A stretch of 64,000 nucleotides of DNA from Chelativorans sp. J32 (GCF_000518985.1 NZ_JAEQ01000007.1:1-64000); one strand, 5' to 3'. Shown: positions 46,205 through 56,295, numbered from the stretch's first letter. Program-made: numbers and translations. The notes: generated by a model from the letters alone, not told the origin.

Positions 46205-46411
46205 TCACCGCTTCGACGGGTCGGTCGCTCTTTCGAGCGATTCCTTCGTCTCGTCCTTCTCGCGGGGCTCGGCGAGCGTGCCGAGACCGCGATTGGCCCG
46301 CATGTCGCGTGCGATGCGCTCGGCGGGGCTCTCTTCGTGTTTCGTCGGATGGCCGAGATCCTTGGTCTGCTGCTCGTCCATCATGTCGTCGTCGGGAACG
46401 CTGCGGGGCAT
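46205..46411 (-). CDS. Small polar protein of unknown function (68 aa)
   Basis: The 68-residue protein starts at ATG 46411 behind GAGGAG. It is rich in Asp, Glu, Lys and Arg, with no hydrophobic core (MPRSVPDDDMMDEQQTKDLG .. ERIARDMRANRGLGTLAEP), so it is probably disordered or helical. I recognise no domain. The good ribosome site and neighbouring spacing support a real gene. It ends tail-to-tail with the nucleotidase. Confidence 0.6.
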   Translation of the reverse strand: MPRSVPDDDMMDEQQTKDLGHPTKHEESPAERIARDMRANRGLGTLAEPREKDETKESLERATDPSKR

Positions 46412-46465
46412 GAGAAAACTCCTCTTTGCGATATCAACGCATGGAGCGTCGCGCCGTTCCCGGTG

Positions 46466-46490
46466 AAAAGGGCCGGCCGGAGCCGGCCCT
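46466..46490 (-). terminator. Rho-independent terminator of the YcnI-PCu(A)C gene
   Basis: On the minus strand GGGCCGGC and GCCGGCCC form an 8-bp stem with a 4-base loop, followed by TTTT. It starts 6 bases after the stop. Confidence 0.85.
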
Positions 46491-46496
46491 CAGTGT

Positions 46497-47456
46497 TCAG
46501 TGTTGGTGCGTCCCACCGCCACGGCCGGTGCTGGCCGGGAGAACGGGGAGGCTTAGTTCAACCTTGCCGGCCTTCTCGAATTCGAGCGTGACAGGCACCT
46601 CGGCTCCCTCGGCGAATGGCGTTTTGACATCGAAGAACATGAGATGAAAGCCACCGGGCTCGAGCGAGACGCTTCCGCCGGCCGGGATTTCGAGACCGCC
46701 TTCCACGGGCCGCATCTCCATGACGTCCCCCTTCATCTCCATCGTGTGGATCTCCACCTTGCCAGCAGCGGTCGATGTGACACCCACGAGCCTGTCCGGC
46801 TCCTGGCCCTCGTTGCGGATCGTCATATAGGCGCCGCCGGTCGGCTGGCCTGGCAGCATGGCGCGTGCCCAGGGCTCCGCGATTCGCACGTCGCCTGCGG
46901 CAATTTCTGCGGCGCCGTAATGGTGTTCTTCCGCGGCGGCCGCTGCCGCTACCGTCACGAACGGCGCAGGGTAATCGAGCGCATGTGGATCCTGCCCTTC
47001 GGCCGGCTCCTCGACCCAGGCCTCCTGCTTGCCTGAGGGGCAGGTCTGGGTCGTCTTGAAATAAAGGCGCTGACCCTGGTCAACCCCGGCGATCGTGCCG
47101 CGCACCGTGAACTCGTCATAGTGCTCGTCAGCAAGGCTGCCGCCCGACCAGGTTATCGCGACGGGGCCGGAGGAGACCTTTTCTCCGTGCACGTCATAAG
47201 TGCGGGCGAAATCGCCCTGCTGGATTTCGATGTTCCAGGCGGATTTCGGCACCGGCTTGGCATCGACAAAGCCTTCCGGAAGCTCGACGCGGACGGCGGT
47301 TGTCGGCTCGCCGTCGCAGCCATGAGGGATTCCGATGACGGCCCTGTAGGTGCCGGGAGCGGCCTGGGTCTGCTGTAGCGAAACATGAGCCATGGACGGC
47401 ATGGCCGAAGAAATGACGATGGTTGCCGCGCAAGCGGCGAGGCTGAAACTGCGCAT
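46497..47456 (-). CDS. Secreted YcnI-domain / PCu(A)C copper chaperone fusion
   Basis: The 319-residue protein starts at MRSFSLAAC (ATG 47456, GGAAAGGA upstream) with a signal peptide ending SMA. The mature protein then begins with His24 (HVSLQQ), the copper-binding N-terminal histidine of YcnI (DUF1775) domains. Domain 1 (24-170) has YRAVIGIPHGCDGEPT and the WN and PAxxF segments. After an Ala/Glu/His linker, domain 2 (about 188-305) is a PCu(A)C chaperone with the methionine/histidine copper site: His237, Met248, His271 and Met273 (H-x10-M and HxM). A His-rich end (THQH) follows. The protein should hold and deliver copper in the periplasm, for example to cytochrome oxidase. A DUF2946 gene lies upstream in the same operon. 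Confidence 0.92.
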   Translation of the reverse strand: MRSFSLAACAATIVISSAMPSMAHVSLQQTQAAPGTYRAVIGIPHGCDGEPTTAVRVELPEGFVDAKPVPKSAWNIEIQQGDFARTYDVHGEKVSSGPVAITWSGGSLADEHYDEFTVRGTIAGVDQGQRLYFKTTQTCPSGKQEAWVEEPAEGQDPHALDYPAPFVTVAAAAAAEEHHYGAAEIAAGDVRIAEPWARAMLPGQPTGGAYMTIRNEGQEPDRLVGVTSTAAGKVEIHTMEMKGDVMEMRPVEGGLEIPAGGSVSLEPGGFHLMFFDVKTPFAEGAEVPVTLEFEKAGKVELSLPVLPASTGRGGGTHQH

Positions 47457-47510
47457 GAAAAAATCCTTTCCAGATTGCAAGGGAGGTATCGGCCGCTCAG
47501 GGCCGCTTTC

Positions 47511-47903
47511 TCATGCGGAAAAGGGTGGTGCGCGGATCGAAGGCGGAGAGGCCTCGCTTCGGAAGCCGGGAAGCTGGCTCTGCCTTGGCCGCAGTTGCTG
47601 GCTGATAGCCGGCAGAAAGAAGCCCAGTGTCGGAATTTCCGCCGGAGTGGCGAGGCTCGCCGGGCTGGCGCAGAGGTGCCCGGTAGGACAGAGCGGGCAA
47701 TCAGGGCCCTGCTTCTGGTAATCCCCTGGGCGGCTGGAGGAATGATCGCTGACGCAGAGAATGCCGAGGCCGGCGAACTCTGCATTTCTTGCCGCCGCAA
47801 CCGGCTGCAGCATGCTTATCAGGATCGCCAGCGCGCCGACCAGCGCGAACAGCCCGCGGTCGCGCCTCAGCGTATCGAACCAGCTTGATGACGATCCTTG
47901 CAT
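47511..47903 (-). CDS. DUF2946-like exported Cys-rich small protein
   Basis: The 130-residue protein has one hydrophobic N-terminal segment (GLFALVGALAILISMLQPVAAA, about 17-38), serving as signal peptide or anchor. This is followed by the Cys cluster DCPLCPTGHLCA (about 68-79) typical of DUF2946, and a Pro/Ser-rich tail. Members commonly sit next to copper and periplasmic metal genes. It starts 54 bases upstream of the YcnI-PCu(A)C gene on the same strand, so a role in copper handling is likely but unproven. Confidence 0.75.
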   Translation of the reverse strand: MQGSSSSWFDTLRRDRGLFALVGALAILISMLQPVAAARNAEFAGLGILCVSDHSSSRPGDYQKQGPDCPLCPTGHLCASPASLATPAEIPTLGFFLPAISQQLRPRQSQLPGFRSEASPPSIRAPPFSA

Positions 47904-47968
47904 GAACGACGCCTAGCCGATTGGGTCAGGTCCCGCCAGCACTTCTTTCTGCGACATGGGCGCGCGAT

Positions 47969-48826
47969 CTAGGACGAGGAACCCTCTTCGAGGTCATAGA
48001 ACTTCGCAATATAGCTCCAGGCCTCCTCGGCCGTTTCGGCATAATTGATGAGCTCTTCGTCACCCGGAGAGATCGTCCCCTGTTCAGCGAGAAAGGGGAG
48101 ATTGACGGCCTTCTGCCAGAACTCGCGTCCGAACAGGATGACGGGGACACGCTCCATGCGGCCTGTTTGGATCAAGGTCAACGCCTCGAACAGCTCGTCC
48201 ATGGTGCCGAAGCCGCCGGGAAAGACGGCAATGGCCTTCGCCCGCATCATGAAATGCATCTTGCGGATCGCAAAATAATGGAAGTTGAAGCAGAGATCCG
48301 GCGTCACATAGAGGTTCGGCGCCTGCTCGTGGGGCAGGACGATATTGAGGCCGATGGTGGGCGCGCCGCGCTCTGCCGCGCCGCGATTGCCCGCCTCCAT
48401 GACGCCCGGGCCGCCGCCCGTCACCACCACATACTCGCGGAACTGCCACTTTGCCGATTGCTCGGAGCACAGATGGGCGAATCGGCGTGCCTCGGCGTAG
48501 TAACGGCTGTTCTTTTCGAGATTCTTCTTCTGCGTCTCGTTCTTGGCCGCCCAAGCATCGCCGCCCGGCTCGGGAATACGCGCTCCGCCGAACAGGATCA
48601 CCGTGGAGCGGATGCCGCGCTCTGCAAGCGCCATTTCCGGCTTGAGGAGTTCGAGCTGCAGGCGCACAGGGCGGAGCTCGCGCCTGGTCATGAACTTTTC
48701 ATCGTCCCAGGCAAGCCGATAGGTCTCGGAACGCGTCTGTGGTGTGTCCGGCACGCTGCGCGCGCGTTTGAGATCCTCGTCGGAATGTGGAAGCGGTGTC
48801 CAGCCTGCCTTGTCGTGCGGATTCAT
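47969..48826 (-). CDS. LOG-family (TIGR00730) nucleotide-binding Rossmann protein
   Basis: The 285-residue protein carries the LOG motif PGGFGTMDELFE (PGGxGTxxE, about 208-219) and VVTGGGPGVMEAGNRGA. These are the nucleotide-monophosphate-binding and hydrolysing elements of LOG phosphoribohydrolases, often mis-called lysine decarboxylases. The family releases free cytokinin-like bases from N6-modified AMP, or acts on other nucleotides. The start at ATG 48826 (MNPHDKAGW) follows GAACGGGG; the frame is open to 48928 with non-native sequence. An N-terminal extension of about 60 residues precedes the core. It is divergent from dapD. Confidence 0.88.
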   Translation of the reverse strand: MNPHDKAGWTPLPHSDEDLKRARSVPDTPQTRSETYRLAWDDEKFMTRRELRPVRLQLELLKPEMALAERGIRSTVILFGGARIPEPGGDAWAAKNETQKKNLEKNSRYYAEARRFAHLCSEQSAKWQFREYVVVTGGGPGVMEAGNRGAAERGAPTIGLNIVLPHEQAPNLYVTPDLCFNFHYFAIRKMHFMMRAKAIAVFPGGFGTMDELFEALTLIQTGRMERVPVILFGREFWQKAVNLPFLAEQGTISPGDEELINYAETAEEAWSYIAKFYDLEEGSSS

Positions 48827-48992
48827 AATCCCCGTTCCTGTCGTCCTGCGCTGCCCCGTCGCGCTTTGCTGCGATTGACCCACCCCGACGCTTCGCATAG
48901 GTTCCGCGCCGGTGCCGTTCCGGCACATCCCAATGGTGGTTCTAGCCTATTGGGCAGCTCTTAACACCTCATGTAGCGGAGGGATTTCGCTG

Positions 48993-49847
48993 ATGAAGAC
49001 TTCCGACATTGCCGCGCTCGAACAAACGGTCGAACAGGCCTTCGACAACCGTGATTCGATCAATACGGAGACGCGCGGCGAAGTCCGCGAGGCCGTGGAA
49101 ACCGCACTCGACCTCCTCGACAGTGGTGCGATGCGAGTTGCCGAGCGGCAGGAAGACGGCCAGTGGACCGTGAACCAGTGGCTCAAGAAGGCGGTTCTCC
49201 TTTCCTTCCGCTTGAACCCTATGCAGATCGTCAAGGGTGGACCGGATGAGGCGGTCTGGTGGGACAAGGTGCCGTCCAAGTTCGATGGCTGGAGCTCCAA
49301 CGAGTTCGAGAGGGCTGGGTTCCGCGCGGTGCCGAACTGCGTGGTGCGCCGCTCCGCCTATATCGCGCCGGGCGCGGTGTTGATGCCTTCCTTCGTGAAT
49401 CTCGGTGCCTATGTGGGCCGCAACACCATGGTCGATACCTGGGCGACCGTCGGTTCCTGCGCCCAAATCGGAGAAAATGTGCATCTTTCCGGCGGCGTCG
49501 GCATTGGCGGCGTTCTCGAGCCTATGCAGGCGGGGCCGACAATCATCGAGGACAATTGCTTCATCGGCGCGCGCTCGGAAGTCGTGGAAGGCTGCATCGT
49601 GCGCGAGGGCGCGGTTCTCGGCATGGGCGTCTTCATCGGCAAGTCCACGAAGATCGTCGACCGCGAAACGGGCGAGATCTTCTATGGCGAAGTGCCGCCC
49701 TATTCGGTCGTCGTGGCAGGGACGATGCCCGGCAAGCCGATGGGCAATGGCGAACCTGGCCCTAGCCTCTATTGCGCGGTGATCGTGAAGCGGGTGGACG
49801 AAAAGACCCGGTCGAAGACCTCGATCAACGAACTGCTCAGGGACTGA
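48993..49847 (+). CDS. dapD: Tetrahydrodipicolinate N-succinyltransferase
   Basis: The 284-residue enzyme performs the succinylation step of lysine/diaminopimelate synthesis. The C-terminal half is a left-handed hexapeptide beta-helix ([49 protein letters not shown]), with the N-terminal helical domain ([24 protein letters not shown]). The start ATG 48993 has GGAGGG upstream. dapE, the desuccinylase of the same pathway, lies 477 bases downstream of its stop. Confidence 0.96.
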   Translation: MKTSDIAALEQTVEQAFDNRDSINTETRGEVREAVETALDLLDSGAMRVAERQEDGQWTVNQWLKKAVLLSFRLNPMQIVKGGPDEAVWWDKVPSKFDGWSSNEFERAGFRAVPNCVVRRSAYIAPGAVLMPSFVNLGAYVGRNTMVDTWATVGSCAQIGENVHLSGGVGIGGVLEPMQAGPTIIEDNCFIGARSEVVEGCIVREGAVLGMGVFIGKSTKIVDRETGEIFYGEVPPYSVVVAGTMPGKPMGNGEPGPSLYCAVIVKRVDEKTRSKTSINELLRD

Positions 49848-49853
49848 GACCTC

Positions 49854-50222
49854 GTGAACCGCAACCAGTTCACATGGCTTTTCTTCGGCTTTTCTGGGCG
49901 CGTGAGTCGCGCGCCATATTTCCTGGCGGGTCTGCTCATCGCGATTTTCCAAGCGTTTCCGCTTTATCGGCTGACGCTGGCGCCAGAGGAAAGCAGCGCG
50001 ACGGACATGTGGGCGATGATTTTCTGGGGCGTCTTTCTTCTCTCCATCTGGTCCTATGTGGCCCTAGGCGTGAAGCGGCTTCATGATTTCGGGAAACCGG
50101 GAATCCTGGCGATAGCCCTTTTCATCCCGGTGATCTCGATCGTCACATTTGTGATCCTGTGCCTCTATCCCGGTCATTCGGGTGCCAATCAATTTGGCGC
50201 ACAGACGAATTCGCCGCGGTGA
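49854..50222 (+). CDS. DUF805-family inner-membrane protein
   Basis: The 122-residue protein starts at GTG 49854, six bases after dapD. It has the DUF805 opening FFGFSGRVSRAPYFLAGLLI, three or four hydrophobic helices and the conserved VKRLHDFGKPG loop. The function of DUF805 proteins is unknown. Close linkage to dapD suggests a shared transcript. Confidence 0.85.
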   Translation: MNRNQFTWLFFGFSGRVSRAPYFLAGLLIAIFQAFPLYRLTLAPEESSATDMWAMIFWGVFLLSIWSYVALGVKRLHDFGKPGILAIALFIPVISIVTFVILCLYPGHSGANQFGAQTNSPR

Positions 50223-50323
50223 GGTGAGATCCCGGGGCGCTCGCGACAAGGGGCTTTCTCCTCTCGCGATTGCCTCCGGATCGCGGATGACAGGACGGTG
50301 CCATTCGAGTATCCATCGCCGTC

Positions 50324-51511
50324 ATGACACTGCCCGTTGATCCAGCCCTGAATCTCGCCGCCCTCATTCGCTGCCCTTCGGTAACGCCTGCCGAAGGCGG
50401 GGCTCTTGCAGCACTACAATCGATGCTGGAACCGCTCGGCGCGCGCGTGGAGCGGCCGGTGTTCTCGGAAGAAGGTGAAGCGGATGTGGAGAACCTCTAT
50501 GCCCGCATGGGAGAAGCCGGCCCGCATTTGATGTTTGCGGGGCATACGGATGTCGTGCCTCCGGGCGACGAAGCGGCCTGGACGCATCCACCCTTTGCCG
50601 CAGAGATCGCGAAGGGTGAAATGTTCGGCCGCGGCGCTGTGGACATGAAGGGCGGAATTGCTTGCTTCGTGGCAGCGCTTGCCCGTTTTGCCGAGCGCCA
50701 TGGAATGCCGAAGGGTTCGGTCTCCTTGTTGATCACCGGAGATGAGGAAGGACCAGCGGTCAACGGTTCGGTGAAGCTTCTCGAATGGGCGGCGGCGCGC
50801 GGAGAGCGCTGGGATGCGGCAATCGTGGGCGAGCCCACGAATGTGGCGGCGCTTGGCGATATGGTGAAGATCGGCCGGCGGGGCTCTCTATCGGGTCGGA
50901 TCACCGTCTTCGGAAAGCAGGGGCATGTAGCTTATCCGCATCTTGCGGATAACCCGGTGCGCGGGCTGCTTTCCTTACTGGAAGCCTTGACCGATCCTCC
51001 CCTCGATCAGGGCACCACCGATTTCCCGCCGACAAACCTGGAGATCACCACGATCGATATCGGCAATCCTTCCGTGAATGTCATCCCGGCGCGGGCGACG
51101 GCGGCTTTCAATATCCGCTTCAACGACACCTGGACCGTCGAGACGCTGCAAGCGGAGATCCACAACCGGCTAGACCGCGCGGCGGAGGAAAACAGATACC
51201 GCCCGGGTCGCACGGAGCCGGCCGCCTTCGAATTGGAATGGCGCGACCGGCCGAGCCCTGTGTTCCTGACCCGCGATGATCGGCTTGTCGCGACGCTCGC
51301 CACCTCCATCCAGGCGGTCACAGGTCTTAAGCCGCAGCTTTCGACGACGGGAGGCACGTCGGACGCGCGCTTTATCAAGGATTATTGCCCGGTGGTCGAG
51401 TTCGGGCTCGTCGGCCAGACAATGCATATGGTGGACGAGAGAGTTCCACTTGCCGATCTGGAGACGCTTACGCAGATCTATCTGCGTTTTCTCGAGGATT
51501 GGTTTGCGTGA
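50324..51511 (+). CDS. dapE: Succinyl-diaminopimelate desuccinylase
   Basis: The 395-residue M20 metallopeptidase releases LL-diaminopimelate from its succinyl form. Metal and catalytic motifs: [13 protein letters not shown] (His, catalytic Asp), [14 protein letters not shown] (bridging Asp), [11 protein letters not shown] (catalytic Glu) and [11 protein letters not shown]. Its stop overlaps the following membrane-protein start by one base (TGATG). Confidence 0.96.
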   Translation: MTLPVDPALNLAALIRCPSVTPAEGGALAALQSMLEPLGARVERPVFSEEGEADVENLYARMGEAGPHLMFAGHTDVVPPGDEAAWTHPPFAAEIAKGEMFGRGAVDMKGGIACFVAALARFAERHGMPKGSVSLLITGDEEGPAVNGSVKLLEWAAARGERWDAAIVGEPTNVAALGDMVKIGRRGSLSGRITVFGKQGHVAYPHLADNPVRGLLSLLEALTDPPLDQGTTDFPPTNLEITTIDIGNPSVNVIPARATAAFNIRFNDTWTVETLQAEIHNRLDRAAEENRYRPGRTEPAAFELEWRDRPSPVFLTRDDRLVATLATSIQAVTGLKPQLSTTGGTSDARFIKDYCPVVEFGLVGQTMHMVDERVPLADLETLTQIYLRFLEDWFA

Positions 51512-52113
51512 TGCCCACCGGTGCTGAAATCCAGCAGTATTTCACCGGCGTATGGCAGATGATGATGGGCCGCGCCGACGGTTTGAAGCTGCTCGATCTT
51601 TCGGCCGATGGCTTTTGGAACTCGTTTTTTGCCATCGTTGTCGCGCTGCCGCCGCTGATCGTGGGATGGGTCGCCTTCACCAACAGCATACCCGAGGCAG
51701 AATTATTCACGACAGGCGCGCGGTTCGGCCTGGTGTGTCGGCTCTTCCTGACCGATATTGGTTCCTGGGTGCTGCCGCTTGCTTTCCTGGCAGCCTTCGC
51801 CAAGCCGGTCGGGATCTCAGACCGGTTCGTGCATTATGTCGTGGCAAGCAACTGGGCCTCGGCGCTTTTTGCCTGGGTCATGCTGGTGCCCGGTTTTTTG
51901 CGGCTGTTCGTTCCCGATGCAGGAGAGCTGGCAAACGGCATTTCCCTGATCCTTTTTCTCGCCACTTTGGCGCTCTCCTGGCGACTCACGGTCGTCGCCC
52001 TTGGCAAAGGCGCAGCAATCGGGACGGCGGTTTTCTTTGGAATGCTCGTCGCCTCCATCACCACTTTGTTCGCTCTCCAGTCACTCCTGCAGCTCGACAT
52101 CCCCGGCGGGTGA
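51511..52113 (+). CDS. Five-helix membrane protein of unknown function, coupled to dapE
   Basis: The 200-residue protein has about five hydrophobic helices (about 35-55, 72-98, 108-130, 140-160 and 165-190) and few charges. It overlaps the dapE stop by one base and so is translationally coupled. I recall similar proteins after dapE in rhizobia, usually annotated as hypothetical or transporter; no domain is recognisable to me. The N-terminal segment (GAEIQQYFTGVWQMMMGRADGLKLLDLSADGF) looks like an amphipathic cytoplasmic arm. Confidence 0.75.
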   Translation: MPTGAEIQQYFTGVWQMMMGRADGLKLLDLSADGFWNSFFAIVVALPPLIVGWVAFTNSIPEAELFTTGARFGLVCRLFLTDIGSWVLPLAFLAAFAKPVGISDRFVHYVVASNWASALFAWVMLVPGFLRLFVPDAGELANGISLILFLATLALSWRLTVVALGKGAAIGTAVFFGMLVASITTLFALQSLLQLDIPGG

Positions 52114-52146
52114 GTTCCGTAAGAACGCGGCAATGTCAGGACAGCA

Positions 52147-52914
52147 TCAGAAATCGGCTCGCCGATCGGAGCAGTAGTCGACCTTGACGAGATAGAGGCC
52201 CTGCGGTGGGGCGACTGGGCCGCAGGCGGCGCGGTCGCGCGCTTCCAGGGCAACCTGCACATCATCGGCCGTCCAGCTGCCTTCGCCAACCTTCTTGAGG
52301 GTACCCACAAGCGAGCGCACCTGATTGTGAAGGAAGGACCGCGCCGAGGCCCGGATTTCGATCTCCTCGCCGAGTCGCGTGACGTCGAGCCGGTCGAGCG
52401 TCTTCACCGGGCTTTTCGCCTGGCATTGGACGGAGCGAAACGTCGTGAAATCGTGCTTTCCCACCAACCTTTGCGCGGCGTCGTGCATGGCCGAAGCGTC
52501 GAGCCTCTTCGCCACATGCCATGCCCGACCCCGCTCCAGAGCAAGCGGCGAGCGCCGGTTGGCGATCCGATACAGATAATGCCGCGCCGTGGCGGAGAAG
52601 CGGGCGTCGAAATCATCCGCAACTGGGGCGGCTCGGAGAATGGAAACAGCCTCGCTCGCCAGATTGAGATGGGCGTTGAGCGCGTCCCGCACCGTATCCG
52701 CCTTCCACACGCGTGAGAGTTCGAAATGGGCAACCTGCTCCAGCGCATGCACACCCGCGTCGGTGCGTCCTGCGCCTCTGATGGTTACCTCTTCGCCCGA
52801 AAAGGCGGCAATTGCATTCTCGATCGCTTCCTGGACGCTGTGCTGGCCCGCCTGGCGTTGCCAGCCGGCGTAAGGTCCGCCGTCATACTCGATGTCGATG
52901 CGATATCGGGGCAT
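52147..52914 (-). CDS. truA: tRNA pseudouridine synthase A
   Basis: The 255-residue enzyme forms pseudouridine at positions 38-40 of tRNAs. The start is [21 protein letters not shown] (ATG 52914). The catalytic Asp is in [15 protein letters not shown], and the later [21 protein letters not shown] is a TruA hallmark. It is last in the def-fmt-GNAT-truA cluster, starting two bases after the GNAT stop. It converges on the dapE-linked gene with a 33-base gap. Confidence 0.96.
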   Translation of the reverse strand: MPRYRIDIEYDGGPYAGWQRQAGQHSVQEAIENAIAAFSGEEVTIRGAGRTDAGVHALEQVAHFELSRVWKADTVRDALNAHLNLASEAVSILRAAPVADDFDARFSATARHYLYRIANRRSPLALERGRAWHVAKRLDASAMHDAAQRLVGKHDFTTFRSVQCQAKSPVKTLDRLDVTRLGEEIEIRASARSFLHNQVRSLVGTLKKVGEGSWTADDVQVALEARDRAACGPVAPPQGLYLVKVDYCSDRRADF

Positions 52915-52916
52915 TC

Positions 52917-53423
52917 TCAACCAAGATCTGCGAAGGCTGGCGCATAGTCGAGCTTGCCAGTCGTGGGTGCTGCATCGTCCCAAGCAAGCGCCTGAAGATA
53001 ATCGCCTTGATAAGTGCTTTCGAAGCCCGCCGCGCGCTCGGCGCGATAACCGAAGCGGCTATAGTAGGCGGGCTCCCCCAGGACGATCGACAGCTTTTCG
53101 CCCGCAGCATGAAGGCGGGTATGCGCATCCTCCACCAGGGCGCTGCCTATGCCCTCACGCTGATGGCCGGGGTGAGCTGCGAGCGGTGCCAAGGCGACTG
53201 CCGGAAAGCTCTGGCCATTGCTGCGCACCCAAAGGCGCGAGAAGAGGATATGGCCGCGGATCTCGCCGTCGCGCTCGGCCACCAGCGAGAGCACGATATC
53301 GCCCGCAGACCTGAGCTCGTCCACCAGTTTGGCTTCGGTCTCGCCGCCGAAGGCGTTGACGAGGAGCAGACGGATCGCTGTTTCGTCGCCCGCTTCCTCC
53401 GGGCGGATGATTACCGCGCTCAT
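52917..53423 (-). CDS. GNAT-family N-acetyltransferase (YhbS-like)
   Basis: The 168-residue acetyltransferase has the acetyl-CoA-binding segment [20 protein letters not shown] (motif A, Q/RxxGxG/A) and the YhbS-type [13 protein letters not shown]. The start is ATG 53423 ([14 protein letters not shown]), overlapping the fmt stop by four bases (ATGA). It sits between fmt and truA, both of which act on tRNA or initiator tRNA, so a tRNA- or protein-N-terminus substrate is worth considering, but a small-molecule substrate is equally possible. Confidence 0.88.
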   Translation of the reverse strand: MSAVIIRPEEAGDETAIRLLLVNAFGGETEAKLVDELRSAGDIVLSLVAERDGEIRGHILFSRLWVRSNGQSFPAVALAPLAAHPGHQREGIGSALVEDAHTRLHAAGEKLSIVLGEPAYYSRFGYRAERAAGFESTYQGDYLQALAWDDAAPTTGKLDYAPAFADLG

Positions 53424-54358
53424 GTAAGCCTCATTCCCACGCCCAGCTTTGCCCCGCGCTGGAAGTCCTGGGCGGCCATCGGCTTGCCGCCGGCCCGCTG
53501 AAGTTCCCGAAGGCCCACCGCACCTTCGCCGCAAGCGACTGCAAGAGTCTCGGCGTCGGTGATCTCGCCAGGCGTGCCGCTGCCCTCCGAAAGCATGGAG
53601 CGCAGGAGCTTCACGCGCTCCGCTTTTCCACCGACATGCATCTCGCACCAGGCTCCGGGAAAGGGCGACAGACCGCGGATATGATTGTGCACATCCTCGG
53701 CCGGGCGGGACCAGTCGACCCGCGTCTCCTCCTTGCTGATCTTTTTGGCGTAGATTGCCCCTTCTGCCGGTTGAGGCGTAAGGGCCAGCTCGTCTCTTTC
53801 AAGCGCAGCCATGGCGGCCACCATGAGGCGGGCGCCGGTCTCCTTCATGATGTCGTGCAGCTCGCCGGCCGTCATATCTGGCCCGATCGGAACTCTCTCG
53901 GTCATGGCGACCGGGCCGGTATCGAGGCCCTCATCCATCTTCATCACCATCATTCCGGTCTCGCGGTCCCCCGCCATCACCGCGCGCTGGATAGGGGCTG
54001 CGCCACGCCAACGGGGCAGGAGCGAGGCATGGCCATTATAGGCGCCGAGCCGCGTGCCTTCCAGGATCGGCCTCGGCAACAAGAGGCCATAAGCAACAAC
54101 CACAGCGGCGTCAGCCCTGAGGGCGCGGAATGCCTCCTGTTCCTCTAGACTTTTCAGGGACTGCGGTGTGTAAACGGTGAATCCCAACGCCTCTGCCGCT
54201 TGATGGACAGGCGATTTGGTAAGCTCCAACCCGCGCCGGCCTGCAGGACGCGGCGGCTGGGTATAGACAGCGGCAATCTCGTGCCCCGCCTCTGCGAGCG
54301 CATGCAGTGTCGGGACGGAAAAATCCGGCGTTCCCATGAAGATGAGGCGTAGGGGCAT
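53420..54358 (-). CDS. fmt: Methionyl-tRNA formyltransferase
   Basis: The 312-residue enzyme formylates initiator Met-tRNA using 10-formyl-tetrahydrofolate. The N-terminal Rossmann domain holds [14 protein letters not shown] and the catalytic [20 protein letters not shown] (Asn, His); the catalytic Asp follows. The C-terminal OB-like domain begins near residue 205. It lies 27 bases after def. Confidence 0.96.
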   Translation of the reverse strand: MPLRLIFMGTPDFSVPTLHALAEAGHEIAAVYTQPPRPAGRRGLELTKSPVHQAAEALGFTVYTPQSLKSLEEQEAFRALRADAAVVVAYGLLLPRPILEGTRLGAYNGHASLLPRWRGAAPIQRAVMAGDRETGMMVMKMDEGLDTGPVAMTERVPIGPDMTAGELHDIMKETGARLMVAAMAALERDELALTPQPAEGAIYAKKISKEETRVDWSRPAEDVHNHIRGLSPFPGAWCEMHVGGKAERVKLLRSMLSEGSGTPGEITDAETLAVACGEGAVGLRELQRAGGKPMAAQDFQRGAKLGVGMRLT

Positions 54359-54385
54359 TGCGCCTCCCTTCGGCTGGCGACGTGC

Positions 54386-54916
54386 CTACCCCACCATGCG
54401 CGCGGGCGGGCGGTCCTTGGCAAGCTTCTTGAATTTGCGCACCACCATGTCCCGCTTGAGCTTCGATAGGTAGTCGATGAAGAGCACACCGTTCAGATGA
54501 TCGATTTCGTGCTGCAGGCAGGTGGCGAGGATACCATCGGCCTCCACGACCTGTTCCTTGCCGTCGAGATCGAGATATTTCACCGTCACCTCGGCAGGGC
54601 GCTCCACTTCCGCGTAATAATCGGGGATGGAGAGGCAGCCTTCCTCGTGCACGTTCAGGGCCTCCGAACGCGCGACGATCTCCGGGTTGATGAAGACTTG
54701 CGGATTCTTCGGGTCATCCTTCTCGGCCACGTCAAGCACCAGCATGCGCAGCGGTTCGCCAACCTGGATGGCGGCAAGCCCGATGCCTGGTGCGTCATAC
54801 ATGGTTTCCAGCATGTCGCCCGCGAATTTGCGCAGGTCGTCATCCACGCGTTCGACGGGTTTGGAAACCTGGCGCAGAACTGGATCGGGAAGAATTACAA
54901 TCGGGCGAATGGTCAT
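54386..54916 (-). CDS. def: Peptide deformylase
   Basis: The 176-residue metalloenzyme removes the formyl group from new proteins. The three family motifs are complete: [15 protein letters not shown] (metal Cys) and QHEIDHLNG (two metal His and catalytic Glu). The start ATG 54916 ([16 protein letters not shown]) is standard; the frame runs open to 54985 without family content. First gene of def-fmt-GNAT-truA, divergent from rmuC. Confidence 0.97.
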   Translation of the reverse strand: MTIRPIVILPDPVLRQVSKPVERVDDDLRKFAGDMLETMYDAPGIGLAAIQVGEPLRMLVLDVAEKDDPKNPQVFINPEIVARSEALNVHEEGCLSIPDYYAEVERPAEVTVKYLDLDGKEQVVEADGILATCLQHEIDHLNGVLFIDYLSKLKRDMVVRKFKKLAKDRPPARMVG

Positions 54917-55029
54917 GAGCGTCAGGTAATGGCTTGGCGTCGGAGCGTCAATACGGGACAAGTGGGGAACAGCAATTTTGTTCACGTTTTGATCTTATCG
55001 AGCGAGACAGAATCAATTAAGCTGTTCTC

Positions 55030-56295
55030 ATGAATGATATGAGTCCCCTGTTTTCGCTTCCAATCCTTCGGCTTGGAGCAACGGTCATCACCCTAGGCGA
55101 GCTGTTGTTCGCGGCGGGTTGCCTCGTGATTCTGCTTATCGTCCTGCTTGCGGCGTCCGTTTGGCGCAGCAGCCGAATCCGATTGGCAAACGAGGCGGAA
55201 GCAGCCGCCCGGGCGAGGGAGGCGGAGGCACGCCTGGCGGAACTGGCGAGAACTCAAGCCGAACTCCAAGGCCGCATGGGCACGATCGCGGAAATCTTCG
55301 GCAATCGGCAGGCCGAGCTGACCAAAGCGATTTCCGAGCGGCTGGACGGAATGACGTCTCGGCTCGGGCAGTCCATCACGGAGCAGACGAAATCCACGCA
55401 CGAAAACCTGGCGAGGCTTCAGGAGCGGCTCGCCGTGATCGATACGGCTCAGAACAACATCCAGTCGCTGGCGGGGCAGGTGGTTCAGCTGCAGCAGATC
55501 CTTTCCAACAAGCAGACACGCGGCGCTTTCGGGCAATCCCGCATGGAGGCGATCATCGCCGACGGGCTCCCGCCTTCTGCCTACGAATTCCAGGCAACTC
55601 TCTCCAATGGCAGCCGGCCGGACTGTCTGGTGAAGATGCCGAACAGCGCGCCCTCGCTCGTAATCGACGCGAAATTCCCGCTGGAAGCGTGGAACGCCAT
55701 CCGCGCCGCTTCCGAAGGGGAGGGCGGGCCTGAGGCACGGCGCTTTGCCGAGACCGCCTTCCGGCGAGACGTGGAAGTACACGTCAAGGCGATCGCAGAG
55801 AAATACCTGATACCGGGCGAGACGCAGGACACGGCCTTCATGTTCGTGCCCTCGGAATCGATCTTCGCGGAAATCCACGAGAATTTCGAGGCGCTGGTGC
55901 AGCGCGCGCATCGCGCACGAATCGTGATCGTTTCGCCCTCGCTGCTGATGCTCTCCATCCAGGTGATCCAAGCGGTGCTCAAGGATGCGCGTATGCGTGA
56001 ACAGGCCCATTTGATCCAGGCGGAGGTGGTCAAGCTGATGCAGGATGTCTCGCGGCTGGATGATCGCGTGCGCAAGCTGCAGGCGCATTTCCTGCAGGCC
56101 AACAAGGATATCGACCTGATCCTCACTTCGACCGATAAAGTCACGAAAAGAGGCGCCAAGATCGAAGCACTGGAACTGGGCTCTTTGGAGGGGAACGCCG
56201 CGGCGACGAACGCGCCTGAGGGCGATGAGGATGGCGGGAGGAGTGCGGCGATAGGCGGGCAAGGCTCCCTGCGGTTGAGGGTGGTGGAGGAGTAG
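55030..56295 (+). CDS. rmuC: DNA recombination protein RmuC
   Basis: The 421-residue protein has an N-terminal membrane helix (about 20-45), a long coiled coil (about 50-165), and a restriction-endonuclease-like core (LPPSAYEFQATLSNGSRPDCLVKMP and LVIDAKFPLEAW, giving the D..DxK active site). RmuC limits inversions at short inverted repeats. The C-terminus is Glu/Asp/Gly-rich. The 262-base gap after it (56296-56557) contains no gene I can identify. Confidence 0.93.
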   Translation: MNDMSPLFSLPILRLGATVITLGELLFAAGCLVILLIVLLAASVWRSSRIRLANEAEAAARAREAEARLAELARTQAELQGRMGTIAEIFGNRQAELTKAISERLDGMTSRLGQSITEQTKSTHENLARLQERLAVIDTAQNNIQSLAGQVVQLQQILSNKQTRGAFGQSRMEAIIADGLPPSAYEFQATLSNGSRPDCLVKMPNSAPSLVIDAKFPLEAWNAIRAASEGEGGPEARRFAETAFRRDVEVHVKAIAEKYLIPGETQDTAFMFVPSESIFAEIHENFEALVQRAHRARIVIVSPSLLMLSIQVIQAVLKDARMREQAHLIQAEVVKLMQDVSRLDDRVRKLQAHFLQANKDIDLILTSTDKVTKRGAKIEALELGSLEGNAAATNAPEGDEDGGRSAAIGGQGSLRLRVVEE

